From a virus, in IMG/VR virus record IMGVR_UViG_3300037147_000155, positions 1 to 56,836 of that record: a stretch of 56,836 nucleotides of DNA. The stretch is one strand, 5' to 3'. Of this stretch, positions 48,055 through 55,400 are shown piece by piece (within the stretch, counting starts at the first letter, position 1; the number at the start of each line of letters is the position of its first letter). Under the pieces are notes generated by a model. The model was not told the DNA's origin. It worked only from the letters and a program-made list of their open reading frames with translations, and did not search any database. The position numbers were made by a program, and so were the translations under genes.

Positions 48055-48203
48055 GCTACCCTCCTCAGGCGATCCTCAACACTTCGCACATCGACGATCC
48101 ACTGCCTGCCCTTCTTGCGTCCCTTGACCACTCCCTGCCGGAGTAGCCGATATAGATAGTTTAGATCGATACTTAGCCTATTTGCCGCTTCTACGGGAGT
48201 CAC
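48051..48203 (-). CDS. short helix-turn-helix (excisionase-like) protein
   Basis: A 50-residue frame, GTG start after AGGAGAGCGGCA. TPVEAANRLSIDLNYLYRLL is a compact HTH (T-x-x-E-A-A-x-x-L, turn, recognition helix), and GVVKGRKKGRQWIVDVRSVE forms the wing ('G.W.id..sv'). This is the MerR/excisionase HTH_17 type. The 4-base overlaps at both ends (GTGA, ATGA) support it. It probably regulates early transcription or acts in DNA recombination. Confidence 0.7.
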   Translation of the reverse strand: MTPVEAANRLSIDLNYLYRLLRQGVVKGRKKGRQWIVDVRSVEDRLRRVA

Positions 48204-48424
48204 TGCCGCTCTCCTGGGTGGCCGACATCGCCGACCTCGCCACTCGATTCCAACTTAGCTAACCTTCGCCTGGCCTCTGCGCCGGTGATCATCTTGGGGA
48301 ACGCGGCCTCGGCGGCCACCTTCAGTTGCGCATAGATGTCGGGCTGATTGGCCCGCAGCCACTGGGCGCAGAGTTTGACTAAGTGAACATGGCGCTTGGT
48401 GTTGTTGTAGCCCTGGGCGGTCAC
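48200..48424 (-). CDS. small helical protein, paralogue of the next gene upstream
   Basis: GTG 48424 overlaps the stop of the upstream gene (GTGA); a longer frame to 48451 is less fitting. Residues 12-42 (HVHLVKLCAQWLRANQPDIY then AQLKVAAEAAFP) align with the gene at 48421-48615 in the order L...W(L/I)..N.PD.(Y/W)A.(L/F).. A....P. This indicates a tandem duplication. The function is unknown. Confidence 0.6.
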   Translation of the reverse strand: MTAQGYNNTKRHVHLVKLCAQWLRANQPDIYAQLKVAAEAAFPKMITGAEARRRLAKLESSGEVGDVGHPGERQ

Positions 48425-48615
48425 TTGAGTCCCTTGATCATCTTTAGCCACTCCAGTCGATTCTTGCTCGCAACGACCTTACGTGGAGAGCTGGGATACT
48501 TTTTCAGGGCTATCTTACGGAACTTGGCCCACAGATCGGGGCGGTTCTGCGAAATCCAAATCACCGATAGGCTCCTAATCAAGTTCTGCCTATGATTCGC
48601 GTCACGTTGGCTCAT
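48421..48615 (-). CDS. small helical basic protein, paralogue of 48200-48424
   Basis: A 64-residue product starting MSQRDANHRQNLIRSLSVIW, then ISQNRPDLWAKFRKIALKKY. CGGAGAACAA precedes the ATG. It shares the W-x2-N-x-P-D core with the next gene downstream. It is basic (pI clearly above the paralogue), so the copies have diverged in charge. Confidence 0.6.
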   Translation of the reverse strand: MSQRDANHRQNLIRSLSVIWISQNRPDLWAKFRKIALKKYPSSPRKVVASKNRLEWLKMIKGLK

Positions 48616-48727
48616 TTGTTCTCCGATGCTCCCTTTCCAGCTTGACCAGCCGCCTGATGATGATGCCGATGGTCATCGACATGACTATGCTTGCGGCCGT
48701 GTTTGCGACTAGGATTGTTCCTACCAC
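48602..48727 (-). CDS. possible 41-residue membrane protein
   Basis: GTG 48727 opens a frame with a hydrophobic segment (MVGTILVANTAASIVMSMTI) and a charged end (RRLVKLEREHRRTN). It overlaps the nuclease gene's stop and the start of the next gene. The ribosome binding site is weak (GAGATCGCA), but the hydrophobic-then-basic pattern is protein-like. Confidence 0.4.
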   Translation of the reverse strand: MVGTILVANTAASIVMSMTIGIIIRRLVKLEREHRRTNEPT

Positions 48728-50013
48728 TGCGATCTCAAGTGAGGTCGTTCGCTAAACTCCTGTGGATGGTTGGCCGACCTGGCCCGGAAGCCATTGCCAG
48801 CCAGGTCATCCCTGGCCACGCCATGGCAAATCTCGAACGCCATACACTTGGTGGGCCAGACACAGTTGCCCTCTGCCGTGCTCATGGGGAACCATTTGTC
48901 GAGGAGGTCCTCACGAGTGACAGTGTGAGTGTCGTCAGAGTCATCGACCTCGTTCAGCTCGTTGAGGAAATCGCGGTGTTCGCGTATGTCGACCTCGCGG
49001 GGCAGCGCCTGGCGCTTCCAGCGTTCGACTTCGTAGGGTGACCTGAGAATGGCTGGCAACTCCACAAATTGCTCCTCCAGCAGGGAACGGTCAGCCACAG
49101 CGAGATACGATATCCAGCCGCTGATGCCACCGAGGCGCTCGGTGACAGGTGCCTTCCTGACTCCGCTGAGCCTGTGGTTCGCGCCGCCAGCGCATCGCTT
49201 CCCCCTGCCCATCTCGTGGGGCGCTGTGCATTGCCACTCATACCTCGCATACCAGGCGTCGTCCATGCCCGGCCCCTCGGCTTCGCGCTTCCAGGCCCAC
49301 AGCAAGGGAGAGTTTGACCAGTGAAACTTTCCAGGGCCGACGTTTGGCCCTAGGTCGCGCTCATAGTCGCTGCGGCTCCCTTTCAGCAGGCCAGCGATGA
49401 TCGTGCCTGCCACTGGCTCGCCCAGCGTCGACTCCACTGCGGCGGCCTCGGAGAAAGTTTGCATGTCAAAACGCCACTTGGTGCGCCATTTGTCATCGAC
49501 CCGCGATGCTGTCTTAAGGTTGAGGATGAATAGGGAGCGATCGGCCTTCCTTCGTATCACGATGTCTGGGCGACTGAGTTGCCTGATCGTGCGGCCACCG
49601 ACGACCCAGTCCACGCTCATCTCGCGTTCGATAGCTATGACCTCGTTGGCGTCCAGCAGCGGGGCCAGCCTGACCGCTGCCCACCCACGCACCAGTGCCT
49701 CCATGAGGTCAGCCCCCTCAGCCACATCTAACTCGGGGTCGAGTGACTGCTTGTAGACCGAGATTGGCCCCTCGCGCCGAGCTGCCATGATGGTCTCCCT
49801 ACCGACCGCTACTGCCTCATTTATACTGCCAGGGGCCGTAAGGAGGTGCTCGATGGCATCATGCGTCGCGGTGCCAATGAGGGGATCCAGCCACTGGCCA
49901 GCCTGTTCGATGCCCACGCCGTCGTGTTCGTAGTGCCAATAGCGGTAGCGCATACACTTTTCGGCAGCGGTGACCCTCGATCGATCGATGGCTATGATGG
50001 GCAGGTCGCTCAT
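48721..50013 (-). CDS. PD-(D/E)XK superfamily nuclease (RecB/Cas4-like)
   Basis: A 430-residue product. SRVTAAEKCMRYRYWHYEHD and TATHDAIEHLL open a RecB-type nuclease (first Cys and the H-D/E-x-x-H-x-like region). The core is RPDIVIRRKADRSLFILNLK then TAS: the D...N-L-K form of the PD-(D/E)xK site with Asn in place of the usual Glu/Asp. A pair CVWPTKCMAFEIC near the C-terminus gives three Cys, so a Cas4-like Fe-S site is possible. It probably processes phage DNA ends in recombination. Confidence 0.75.
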   Translation of the reverse strand: MSDLPIIAIDRSRVTAAEKCMRYRYWHYEHDGVGIEQAGQWLDPLIGTATHDAIEHLLTAPGSINEAVAVGRETIMAARREGPISVYKQSLDPELDVAEGADLMEALVRGWAAVRLAPLLDANEVIAIEREMSVDWVVGGRTIRQLSRPDIVIRRKADRSLFILNLKTASRVDDKWRTKWRFDMQTFSEAAAVESTLGEPVAGTIIAGLLKGSRSDYERDLGPNVGPGKFHWSNSPLLWAWKREAEGPGMDDAWYARYEWQCTAPHEMGRGKRCAGGANHRLSGVRKAPVTERLGGISGWISYLAVADRSLLEEQFVELPAILRSPYEVERWKRQALPREVDIREHRDFLNELNEVDDSDDTHTVTREDLLDKWFPMSTAEGNCVWPTKCMAFEICHGVARDDLAGNGFRARSANHPQEFSERPHLRSQW

Positions 50014-50186
50014 GATTTCAGCCTCGATGAGTGCCTAGGTGAGTGCTTTCGTGCCATCTTGCGGTCCTTCAATAATTGTTTGAATTGTTGCGGGGTGAGT
50101 ATGGGACCGCGAATGTCGTCGGCGTCTTCGGTGTGGCGCTTTGTGCCACTGTGCTGCTTCTTCTGCTTACTGTCGATTGTTGTCAT
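50010..50186 (-). CDS. first gene of the leftward replication operon (58 aa)
   Basis: MTTIDSKQKKQHSGTKRHTE follows TGGAGCCCG. The second half contains TPQQFKQLLKDRKMARKHSP, a basic amphipathic helix. It ends with a 4-base overlap (ATGA) with the nuclease gene. It heads the leftward operon directly under a consensus promoter. No family is recognised; a small regulatory or DNA-binding role is possible. Confidence 0.6.
   Translation of the reverse strand: MTTIDSKQKKQHSGTKRHTEDADDIRGPILTPQQFKQLLKDRKMARKHSPRHSSRLKS
50133..50149. other. dispersed 17-bp hairpin, copy D (inverted)
   Basis: On the minus strand this reads GTGGCACAAAGCGCCAC, 16 of 17 bases like copy A at 9400. Here it lies within the gene at 50010-50186 near its start, not between genes. 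Confidence 0.5.
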
Positions 50187-50197
50187 CGGGCTCCAGC

Positions 50198-50226
50198 AAC
50201 ATAGATCGTTGCAAAAAGGTTGTCAA
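50198..50226 (-). promoter_or_regulatory. consensus sigma70-type promoter of the leftward replication operon
   Basis: On the minus strand a perfect -35 (TTGACA) is followed after 17 bases by TATGTT (-10). Transcription would begin near 50190, giving a very short leader before the GGAG at 50191-50194. It is preceded by CCCC like the promoter motif at 2996. Confidence 0.65.
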
Positions 50227-50248
50227 GGGGATTCGTGCTGAAAATAAC
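50220..50248 (+). promoter_or_regulatory. candidate divergent rightward promoter
   Basis: TTGTCA at 50220-50225 is the near-palindromic partner of the leftward -35, so the two promoters share it. AATAAC follows after 17 bases. The resulting transcript would have a leader of about 110 bases with the hairpin 50313-50341. Confidence 0.4.
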
Positions 50249-50312
50249 GCTGGACACGATTTTATTTTGGTGCGAGACTGCGAACGGTTAAGCGGATTGA
50301 GGTCGAATCACC

Positions 50313-50341
50313 GGGGGCGGGTGCCCTGAACGCTCGCCCCC
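50313..50341 (+). promoter_or_regulatory. long leader hairpin before the ATPase transcript
   Basis: 11 base pairs between 50313-50323 and 50331-50341, with two G-U pairs and a 7-base loop (CCCTGAA). The base of the stem is GGGGGCG/CGCCCCC. No T-run follows. It may be a regulator-binding RNA element or a DNA hairpin at an origin. Confidence 0.5.
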
Positions 50342-50363
50342 AATCCTTTCAGGGAGGATTTAG

Positions 50364-50390
50364 ATGATCTCCGCGGATTCGATCCAATGA
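50364..50390 (+). CDS. 8-residue leader peptide (MISADSIQ)
   Basis: A very strong site, AGGGAGGATTTAG, precedes this ATG rather than the ATPase start. The mini frame ends in TGA overlapping the ATPase ATG (ATGA at 50387). The ATPase itself has no ribosome binding site, so its translation is expected to depend on the leader. Confidence 0.55.
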   Translation: MISADSIQ

Positions 50391-51556
50391 CAGTTGTAGT
50401 AGAGTCGGCCACCGCCGCCTGGACCGCCCTCACTTCCCACCTCAATCAATGGTTTTATCAGCCCGACATCGAAGCCCTTGCGTGCGTCCTTGCGGCTGTC
50501 CGCGCCCACTACGGCGACGACGAGCCGGTGTGGCTATTCGTTATTGGTCCCAGCGGGAGCGGCAAGACAGCAATCGCGGCCAACTGCGCGGCTGGCTTCC
50601 CTCTGGCTCACTTGGAGGGCGACATCAACATGCGGGCCATGATGAACTGCCAACGGGGCGGTGAGAACCTAAGTGTCCTCGACGGCGAGAAGGGGTATGG
50701 TAAGTCGTTCATACTTGTCTTCAAGGACTTCACCTCGATCATCTCCAAGAAGGACGAGGATCAGAAAGAGTTGCTGGGACTGTTCAGGGAACTCTACGAC
50801 GGCGCATACGAACGCAAGACCGCTGGCCGGTGGGGATCTTGGAAAGGGAAGGCAACCATTCTAGCCTGTACTACTCCAGCCATCGAGCGCGCCTGGGCAG
50901 CCTACCGTGCCCTCGGTGAACGCTTCCTACAGGTCCGCTGGCCCAATAGCGATCCTATCCAGATCGCCCGCCGCGCCCGTGCCCAAAGGGGACTTGAGAA
51001 ATCCATCGCCCACGAGATGCGCGAACTGTCCCACGACTTGTTCAGGGCTACCTCTACTCATCCGGCCCCATCCCTAACCGAGGCGCAAGGATTCCAGATT
51101 GACTCCCTGGCCAGCATGATTGCCAAGCTACGCCAGCACGTCACCCGCGATAGCCATGGCGACCGATCAGTCATTGAGGTCAGCGCGGCCGAGGAGCCTA
51201 CACGGATAGCTAAATGTCTGGAGACCCTCGCCTGCCATCATGCCCTGCTATGGGGCCGAGACCACGTTGAGCAGGCCGACCTCAGAATAGCCGTCCGCGT
51301 GGGCTTCGACTCGATCCCCCACAATCGCTCAAAGATTATCCGTTCGATTCCATCTGACGCTCCCATGCCTGTAGTAGATATCCGCAAAATGACCTCCATG
51401 GTCCGCTCGACTATATTCTGGGTCGGCGACGAATTAGTGGCCATGAATATCCTCGAACAGATAGGCTCCATGGAAGACGAAATCAGCTATCGTTTTACCC
51501 CAGAATTTGCCGAAATGTGGCGTAACAGCAACCTACCCCCCTGCGTCGAGGTCTGA
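50387..51556 (+). CDS. AAA+ ATPase, probable replicative or primase-associated helicase
   Basis: A 389-residue product. Walker A is VWLFVIGPSGSGKTAIAANC (near residues 47-66), the Walker B region SFILVFKDFTSIISKKDEDQ, then LFRELYDGAYERKTAGRWGS, sensor KATILACTTPAIERAW, and the arginine-finger region GERFLQVRWP. This is an AAA+ phage ATPase with the 'FKDFTSI' type Walker B that I associate with replication ATPases. The C-terminal part has a winged-helix-like segment (LVAMNILEQIGSMEDEISYR). It alone faces rightward here, driven from the divergent control region. Confidence 0.75.
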   Translation: MTVVVESATAAWTALTSHLNQWFYQPDIEALACVLAAVRAHYGDDEPVWLFVIGPSGSGKTAIAANCAAGFPLAHLEGDINMRAMMNCQRGGENLSVLDGEKGYGKSFILVFKDFTSIISKKDEDQKELLGLFRELYDGAYERKTAGRWGSWKGKATILACTTPAIERAWAAYRALGERFLQVRWPNSDPIQIARRARAQRGLEKSIAHEMRELSHDLFRATSTHPAPSLTEAQGFQIDSLASMIAKLRQHVTRDSHGDRSVIEVSAAEEPTRIAKCLETLACHHALLWGRDHVEQADLRIAVRVGFDSIPHNRSKIIRSIPSDAPMPVVDIRKMTSMVRSTIFWVGDELVAMNILEQIGSMEDEISYRFTPEFAEMWRNSNLPPCVEV

Positions 51557-51638
51557 CTTCCCGCAGACCATTTTATTTCCCCTAACCCCTTTATAATACT
51601 ACTAAATACACCACACAGGGGGGGAGTTGCTGTTACGG

Positions 51639-51660
51639 TTCAAGTAATACTTGAAGTATT
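51639..51660. promoter_or_regulatory. two overlapping perfect palindromes in a convergent gap
   Basis: TTCAAGTA-A-TACTTGAA (51639-51655) and AATACTT-G-AAGTATT (51646-51660) overlap by ten bases. They lie between the end of the AAA+ gene and the end of the leftward gene at 51670. AT-rich, with no terminator-like T-run; the repeated AAGTAT units suggest binding of a regulator or structural protein. Confidence 0.45.
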
Positions 51661-51669
51661 GCGGCCAGC

Positions 51670-52002
51670 TCAAACTCTGCTCTCGCGCTCCCTCTCCCAC
51701 TCCGCACGGGCTCGCGCCAGCTCGGATTCGACAATAGGTATAATCTTGTCCGCATAATCAAAGCATGTACATTCATAGCCTTGAGCTATTACCCTCTCCC
51801 AATTTCCGTAATCGCTACCACATAATCCGCCTTGGTGCAATTCCTTCGCCAACAGCTCCCGCAGCCCGCTCCCCGCCTCTGAGGGCGCAGATTCGCGCCC
51901 TGGTTGACCAGCTACCTTCCCACAGCTGAGCCACTCCCCCTTCCCTTCAGTCTCTGGGATAGGGGAGTAGCAGGCCTTGGTGTGCTTATGCGTCTCAGAC
52001 AC
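51670..52002 (-). CDS. hypothetical protein (110 aa), end of the Ubl operon
   Basis: GTG start after AAGGAGGCCAATC, overlapping the upstream gene. The N-terminus MSETHKHTKACYSPIPETEG is followed by a helical region (GLRELLAKELHQGGLCGSDY), then NWERVIAQGYECTCFDYADK and a charged helix to the end. Several Cys. It may be related to the small phage protein upstream in function. No family is recognised. Confidence 0.6.
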   Translation of the reverse strand: MSETHKHTKACYSPIPETEGKGEWLSCGKVAGQPGRESAPSEAGSGLRELLAKELHQGGLCGSDYGNWERVIAQGYECTCFDYADKIIPIVESELARARAEWERERESRV

Positions 52003-52282
52003 GATTGGCCTCCTTCGACCTGGCGAAAATCGCTGCCTTCTCCACGATCTCCTCCATGAGGAGCATGCAAATGGAGCACTCCATCGCGGATGGCTCAGCG
52101 TCGTGGCGGTTGCGGTGGAGGACGAGGTGGGCGCTTAGGTCATATTGTTTCGCTAGGCGATCGCGTAGGCGCTCGGCGTCGAAGCGGTCCAGGTTATGGC
52201 CCACACAGCACCATGCCGCTGGAGTGTTGGCTACCGGGTCCGCGGGCTCCCAGATAATCACTGCTGCGATTGGTTCGAGCAT
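51995..52282 (-). CDS. hypothetical protein (95 aa) in the Ubl operon
   Basis: The start overlaps the JAB stop (TGATG) and has AAGGAGGCAGCTG. MLEPIAAVIIWEPADPVANT opens a strand, and residues 25-60 form helices (DRFDAERLRDRLAKQYDLSA). A C-x2-C pair lies near the end (MECSICMLLME). A small domain following the JAB protease may be accessory to the conjugation system, but no known family is seen. Confidence 0.6.
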   Translation of the reverse strand: MLEPIAAVIIWEPADPVANTPAAWCCVGHNLDRFDAERLRDRLAKQYDLSAHLVLHRNRHDAEPSAMECSICMLLMEEIVEKAAIFARSKEANRV

Positions 52283-53184
52283 CAGCTGCCTCCTTTACCG
52301 GTGTGATAGCCATTGTAGCTATCAAATGACATACTGTCATAGATGGCATCGACGGCCGCGGCGTGATCGCTGCCCGCTGCCTCGCCATAGCCTGCCAGGT
52401 TGGCCGCTGGCTTGATGGCCTCCTTGAGTTGGTCGCGATAGGTGTCGGCCGCCCTGATGCCCACTAGGATAACCTTGCCATCAGCCCGGCTGAATCGTCC
52501 ACACTCCAGCTTGATGCGCATGCGACACTTTGACTCTCCCTTCGCATTGATCACGATCTCAATGGGCCAGTTGGCATGGGCCTCGTCGGTCGCAGACCAA
52601 AACGCGCCCATCTGGACGTGACTGTGGATGGCGGCGATCGTGCCCGGCCTGACACGGAACTGGTCGTCTGGCATCTCTACGTGAGCGCCAGAGGCTGATT
52701 GAGGTGGAAAGTACATCTCGCGTATCGCCGCCCGGCCAGTGGACTGATTGAGGTCTCCGATGAGATATGCCATCCATTCGGTGTCAAACTCATCTGCGAG
52801 TTCAGTGCAGGCTCGGTACATATCAAGTGGCATCTCCACTTGTGGCTCGGCGGCGATGGGGCAGCCCTTGACGTCGGCCACCGGGCAGGTCCAGTCAGTG
52901 TCAGGCGGCCGCGTGGCTATGGGAACGATGACTGTAGTGGAATGGTCGCTTCCACTACGGCTGCCCATCCTGTCGCCGAACCTCTGCTGACCATTGCGCT
53001 GCCAGTCCCTGTGGGATGCGACTGACTGGCTGCCCTGGCTGCCCTCTGTGATATAGTTGGCGTTATGTGCAGCGACTGCATTAGATATGTCCTCGATCCC
53101 TGGCGCTGGCCTCTCGTCGACCAGGATCCAGTTATCGCCTGCCAGGATCTCCTTTATTTTGCGCTCACTACGTTTGCGTCCCAT
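52282..53184 (-). CDS. JAB/MPN (JAMM) metalloprotease
   Basis: The start at 53184 follows AAGGGAGGACTTAGCC. The 300-residue product has an N-terminal 120-residue region, then a JAB domain: Glu136 in EWMAYLIGDL, then AAIHSHVQMGAFWSATDEAH, where His187, His189, Ser197 and Asp200 complete E...H-x-H-x7-S-x2-D exactly. This binds zinc and hydrolyses isopeptide or peptide bonds after a Ubl C-terminal Gly in known families. It follows the E1 gene by 49 bases and belongs to the Ubl cassette. Confidence 0.85.
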   Translation of the reverse strand: MGRKRSERKIKEILAGDNWILVDERPAPGIEDISNAVAAHNANYITEGSQGSQSVASHRDWQRNGQQRFGDRMGSRSGSDHSTTVIVPIATRPPDTDWTCPVADVKGCPIAAEPQVEMPLDMYRACTELADEFDTEWMAYLIGDLNQSTGRAAIREMYFPPQSASGAHVEMPDDQFRVRPGTIAAIHSHVQMGAFWSATDEAHANWPIEIVINAKGESKCRMRIKLECGRFSRADGKVILVGIRAADTYRDQLKEAIKPAANLAGYGEAAGSDHAAAVDAIYDSMSFDSYNGYHTGKGGS

Positions 53185-53233
53185 GGCTAAGTCCTCCCTT
53201 GGGGGCAAAGTACGCCCCCTGTTGCGATTGCTG

Positions 53234-53878
53234 CTAAACGGCCACATATTGATTCACTCGCAGACCAGAGTCAGACCAGTCGACGCGAAAGGTGTCTCGG
53301 ACTGGTAAGCCTAGTAGAATGTAGTAGATAGCAATGGATGCAGCCATTGTGCATGGCCCAACGTGGACCGGCACGCTCGCATACCCTGGCTCATTCTCGG
53401 CCTCGGTCGACCATTCGGCTGGACTGCCGGTGACGGTCAGACCGTGACCATCTGCGCCTAGCTCAACGTAGCGTCCATGATAGTGCCCTCCTGCCCTCCC
53501 TACGGCCTCGTAGACCATCCTACGGCTACGCAGCGAGTCAGTTGACACGATTACCCTATTGGCTGACCTGATGGCTTCAGAATGCCACTCAGGGTCAAAA
53601 TGGCCATGCGCGTTTATGGTGACATCGGGCCTGGCACGTCTGATCAACCCAGCCAGCGCGATTGACTTCGGCAGTCCGATGGCTGCTGAGTCAAAGGGTA
53701 GGCGATTCAGGTTATGCCCCTCGATCAGATCACCGTCAAAGAGTTCCAGCTGGCGGACACCGGCCAGGCCAAGGAAATATCCGCACCAACTTCCGATGCC
53801 GCCGCAGCCCACTACCAGCACGGTCTGGTCCTGGATAATGCCCAACGACTCTTGCCTGCTATACGTGTTGTCAGTCAT
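53234..53878 (-). CDS. ThiF/E1-like adenylyltransferase
   Basis: A 214-residue product with AGGAGGACGAA before the ATG. Residues 19-40 have VLVVGCGGIGSWCGYFLGLA, the nucleotide-binding G-x-G-G-x-G. LFDGDLIEGHNLNRLPF is the D-x-D...N-x-N-R core, PKSIALAGLI gives the conserved Lys, and VIVSTDSLRSRRMVYEA the conserved Asp/Arg region. Cys176 in VGPCTMAA is a possible thioester site. E1-type enzymes adenylate the C-terminal Gly of a Ubl. Its overlap with the upstream gene shows co-translation. Confidence 0.85.
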   Translation of the reverse strand: MTDNTYSRQESLGIIQDQTVLVVGCGGIGSWCGYFLGLAGVRQLELFDGDLIEGHNLNRLPFDSAAIGLPKSIALAGLIRRARPDVTINAHGHFDPEWHSEAIRSANRVIVSTDSLRSRRMVYEAVGRAGGHYHGRYVELGADGHGLTVTGSPAEWSTEAENEPGYASVPVHVGPCTMAASIAIYYILLGLPVRDTFRVDWSDSGLRVNQYVAV

Positions 53879-54123
53879 TTCGTCCTCCTGCGACCCTTAA
53901 CCCTCTTGGCCCGCTTGATTCGCTTATGGGTACCTGGCTTACTCAGCTTCTCCAAGGTGTTGGCTCTGCGCCGGCCCATCATCTCCAAGATATCCAGGAA
54001 TCTCTGCGCCAGCTCATATAGGTCCCTAGTCTGCTGCCTGTCAGCAGCATCTGCTGCCATGAGTATGTCAGGATCATCGATGTCATGCATACCCCACGTA
54101 TATCTATCCTCACTATCCATCAT
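53875..54123 (-). CDS. small protein of the Ubl operon with a very basic tail
   Basis: GGGAGGACT precedes tandem ATGs (54123 and 54120). It begins MMDSEDRYTWGMHDIDDPDI, acidic, then a helix (QQTRDLYELAQRFLDILEMM) and a C-terminus of Lys and Arg (THKRIKRAKRVKGRRRTK). It could bind nucleic acid or membrane or serve as a Ubl acceptor (many Lys). This is inference from position and composition. Confidence 0.6.
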   Translation of the reverse strand: MMDSEDRYTWGMHDIDDPDILMAADAADRQQTRDLYELAQRFLDILEMMGRRRANTLEKLSKPGTHKRIKRAKRVKGRRRTK

Positions 54124-54146
54124 AGTCCTCCCTTTGGGCAGCCTGA

Positions 54147-55388
54147 CTACCTGCCCCAGATAACGCCTGCGGCCTCCCTGGCCACCTCTCGTGCCCCAAA
54201 CTCGAATGCATTAGTGGCATCCATGCCCTCGTCCCGCCAATGGTCATACCAATCCCTTACTCCCTGTGGACAACTCACCTTGACCTCTGGCGACCAGTCG
54301 CTCATGGACACGAGTAGGCTACTCAGGTTGACCTCCTTGTAGGCGCGATTGATGCAGGCGACCACCCTGGTCAGGCTAGCCTGGTCAACAATCGCCGCAG
54401 GCAATCCCTGTGGCTGACAGCAGATCGATCCATGGTCCGCATGGGGCAACTTTGGACTCCATTCGGCTATCTTGGACTGATTGAGTTCAAACGCCCCCGT
54501 GGATGGCATAAACGTAATCCAGATCCAGGGATAGATTGGCTCAGCTTGCTCAGCGCTCCATTCGATCTCACAGACTCTATTGCGAACCATTTCGTCGTCA
54601 GGGGTAGGATCTTCAAAGCCATTAGCCCGCTCCCAAACCTCCCACCCAGGATAGCTGAATCGCGTCGGCTGATAGCTGAGGCGCTGCAGGACCTCAATGG
54701 CTCCATCGATTGACCTCGACTGCCTAATGGCGACTCCCTGTCCATTGAGCCACCCCGGCACAGCGAATACATTACGCGTGGCCAACCTGGCTGCCTCGGC
54801 TGCTATCTGCTGCTCCCTGCGGAACGCAGCCCGCTCAGCCTCCACTTGCTGCCTGACTATCCTCGCCTGCGTGGTCGCGGCCGCAATCATGGCATCTCTC
54901 TCCCTGCGTATGGCCTCGGCTGCCTTCCTGCGCAGATTGACCAGCAGCTTGCCACCCGTGGCGGAAGGCTCGCCACTGGACATCAGCCTGAACGTGCGGC
55001 CGCCAATGGTTAGATATCCTGGCTCGGCGGCAGTTAGCCGACTGATGACCTCCTCGTCTGACTCCAATGTGGCCACCGCGCCATTGTCATCCTGCCCTAC
55101 CAACTCCGCTGCTATCTCACTCACATAGCTACGGATAGCGTCAGCCAGGATAGCCGGCGACAGCGATGGCATACCAGCGTCATAGTTGGCCCCTAGATAA
55201 TTAGCCAGCGACCTCGCCCGCTGGCGATTGATGCTCATATACCCACGGTGCGGCCCAGGCAGATAGCCACGGAAGGCGACCATTTTGGTATTCCCTACCT
55301 GCTCAGTGACATCCCTATCGCCAATGGTTACATGGAGCTGTAGCGCCCGTGTGCCCTGCGGTGATAACTCTACCCTTATCTCGTCCAT
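54147..55388 (-). CDS. coiled-coil protein with E2-like C-terminal domain
   Basis: The start at 55388 follows AGGGAGGACATCG. The 413-residue product has an N-terminal alpha/beta part. A charged coiled coil lies near residues 140-190 (RRKAAEAIRRERDAMIAAAT; RQQVEAERAAFRREQQIAAE). A C-terminal domain follows whose strands (IYPWIWITFMPSTGAF) precede LPHADHGSICCQPQGLPAAI. The form P-H-x-D-H-G-x-I-C(C) is the active-site loop pattern of ubiquitin E2/RWD-like proteins, Cys323/324. Together with E1, JAB and Ubl genes this supports an E2-like role, not yet known from experiment. Confidence 0.65.
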   Translation of the reverse strand: MDEIRVELSPQGTRALQLHVTIGDRDVTEQVGNTKMVAFRGYLPGPHRGYMSINRQRARSLANYLGANYDAGMPSLSPAILADAIRSYVSEIAAELVGQDDNGAVATLESDEEVISRLTAAEPGYLTIGGRTFRLMSSGEPSATGGKLLVNLRRKAAEAIRRERDAMIAAATTQARIVRQQVEAERAAFRREQQIAAEAARLATRNVFAVPGWLNGQGVAIRQSRSIDGAIEVLQRLSYQPTRFSYPGWEVWERANGFEDPTPDDEMVRNRVCEIEWSAEQAEPIYPWIWITFMPSTGAFELNQSKIAEWSPKLPHADHGSICCQPQGLPAAIVDQASLTRVVACINRAYKEVNLSSLLVSMSDWSPEVKVSCPQGVRDWYDHWRDEGMDATNAFEFGAREVAREAAGVIWGR

Positions 55389-55400
55389 CGATGTCCTCCC

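Noticed and set aside
49846-50241. Rightward frame over the start of the nuclease operon
   Set aside because: Antisense to the nuclease and to the well-supported 58-residue gene; no binding site.
50281-50345. tRNA-like look of the region (GGTTAAGCG and GGTCGAATC)
   Set aside because: No cloverleaf can be formed; the bases fit the 11-bp leader hairpin better, and no acceptor stem is present.
53184-53247. Longer N-terminus for the JAB protein
   Set aside because: The upstream ATG lacks a binding site, while AAGGGAGGAC precedes 53184; the extra residues overlap the E1 stop and look like translated leader.
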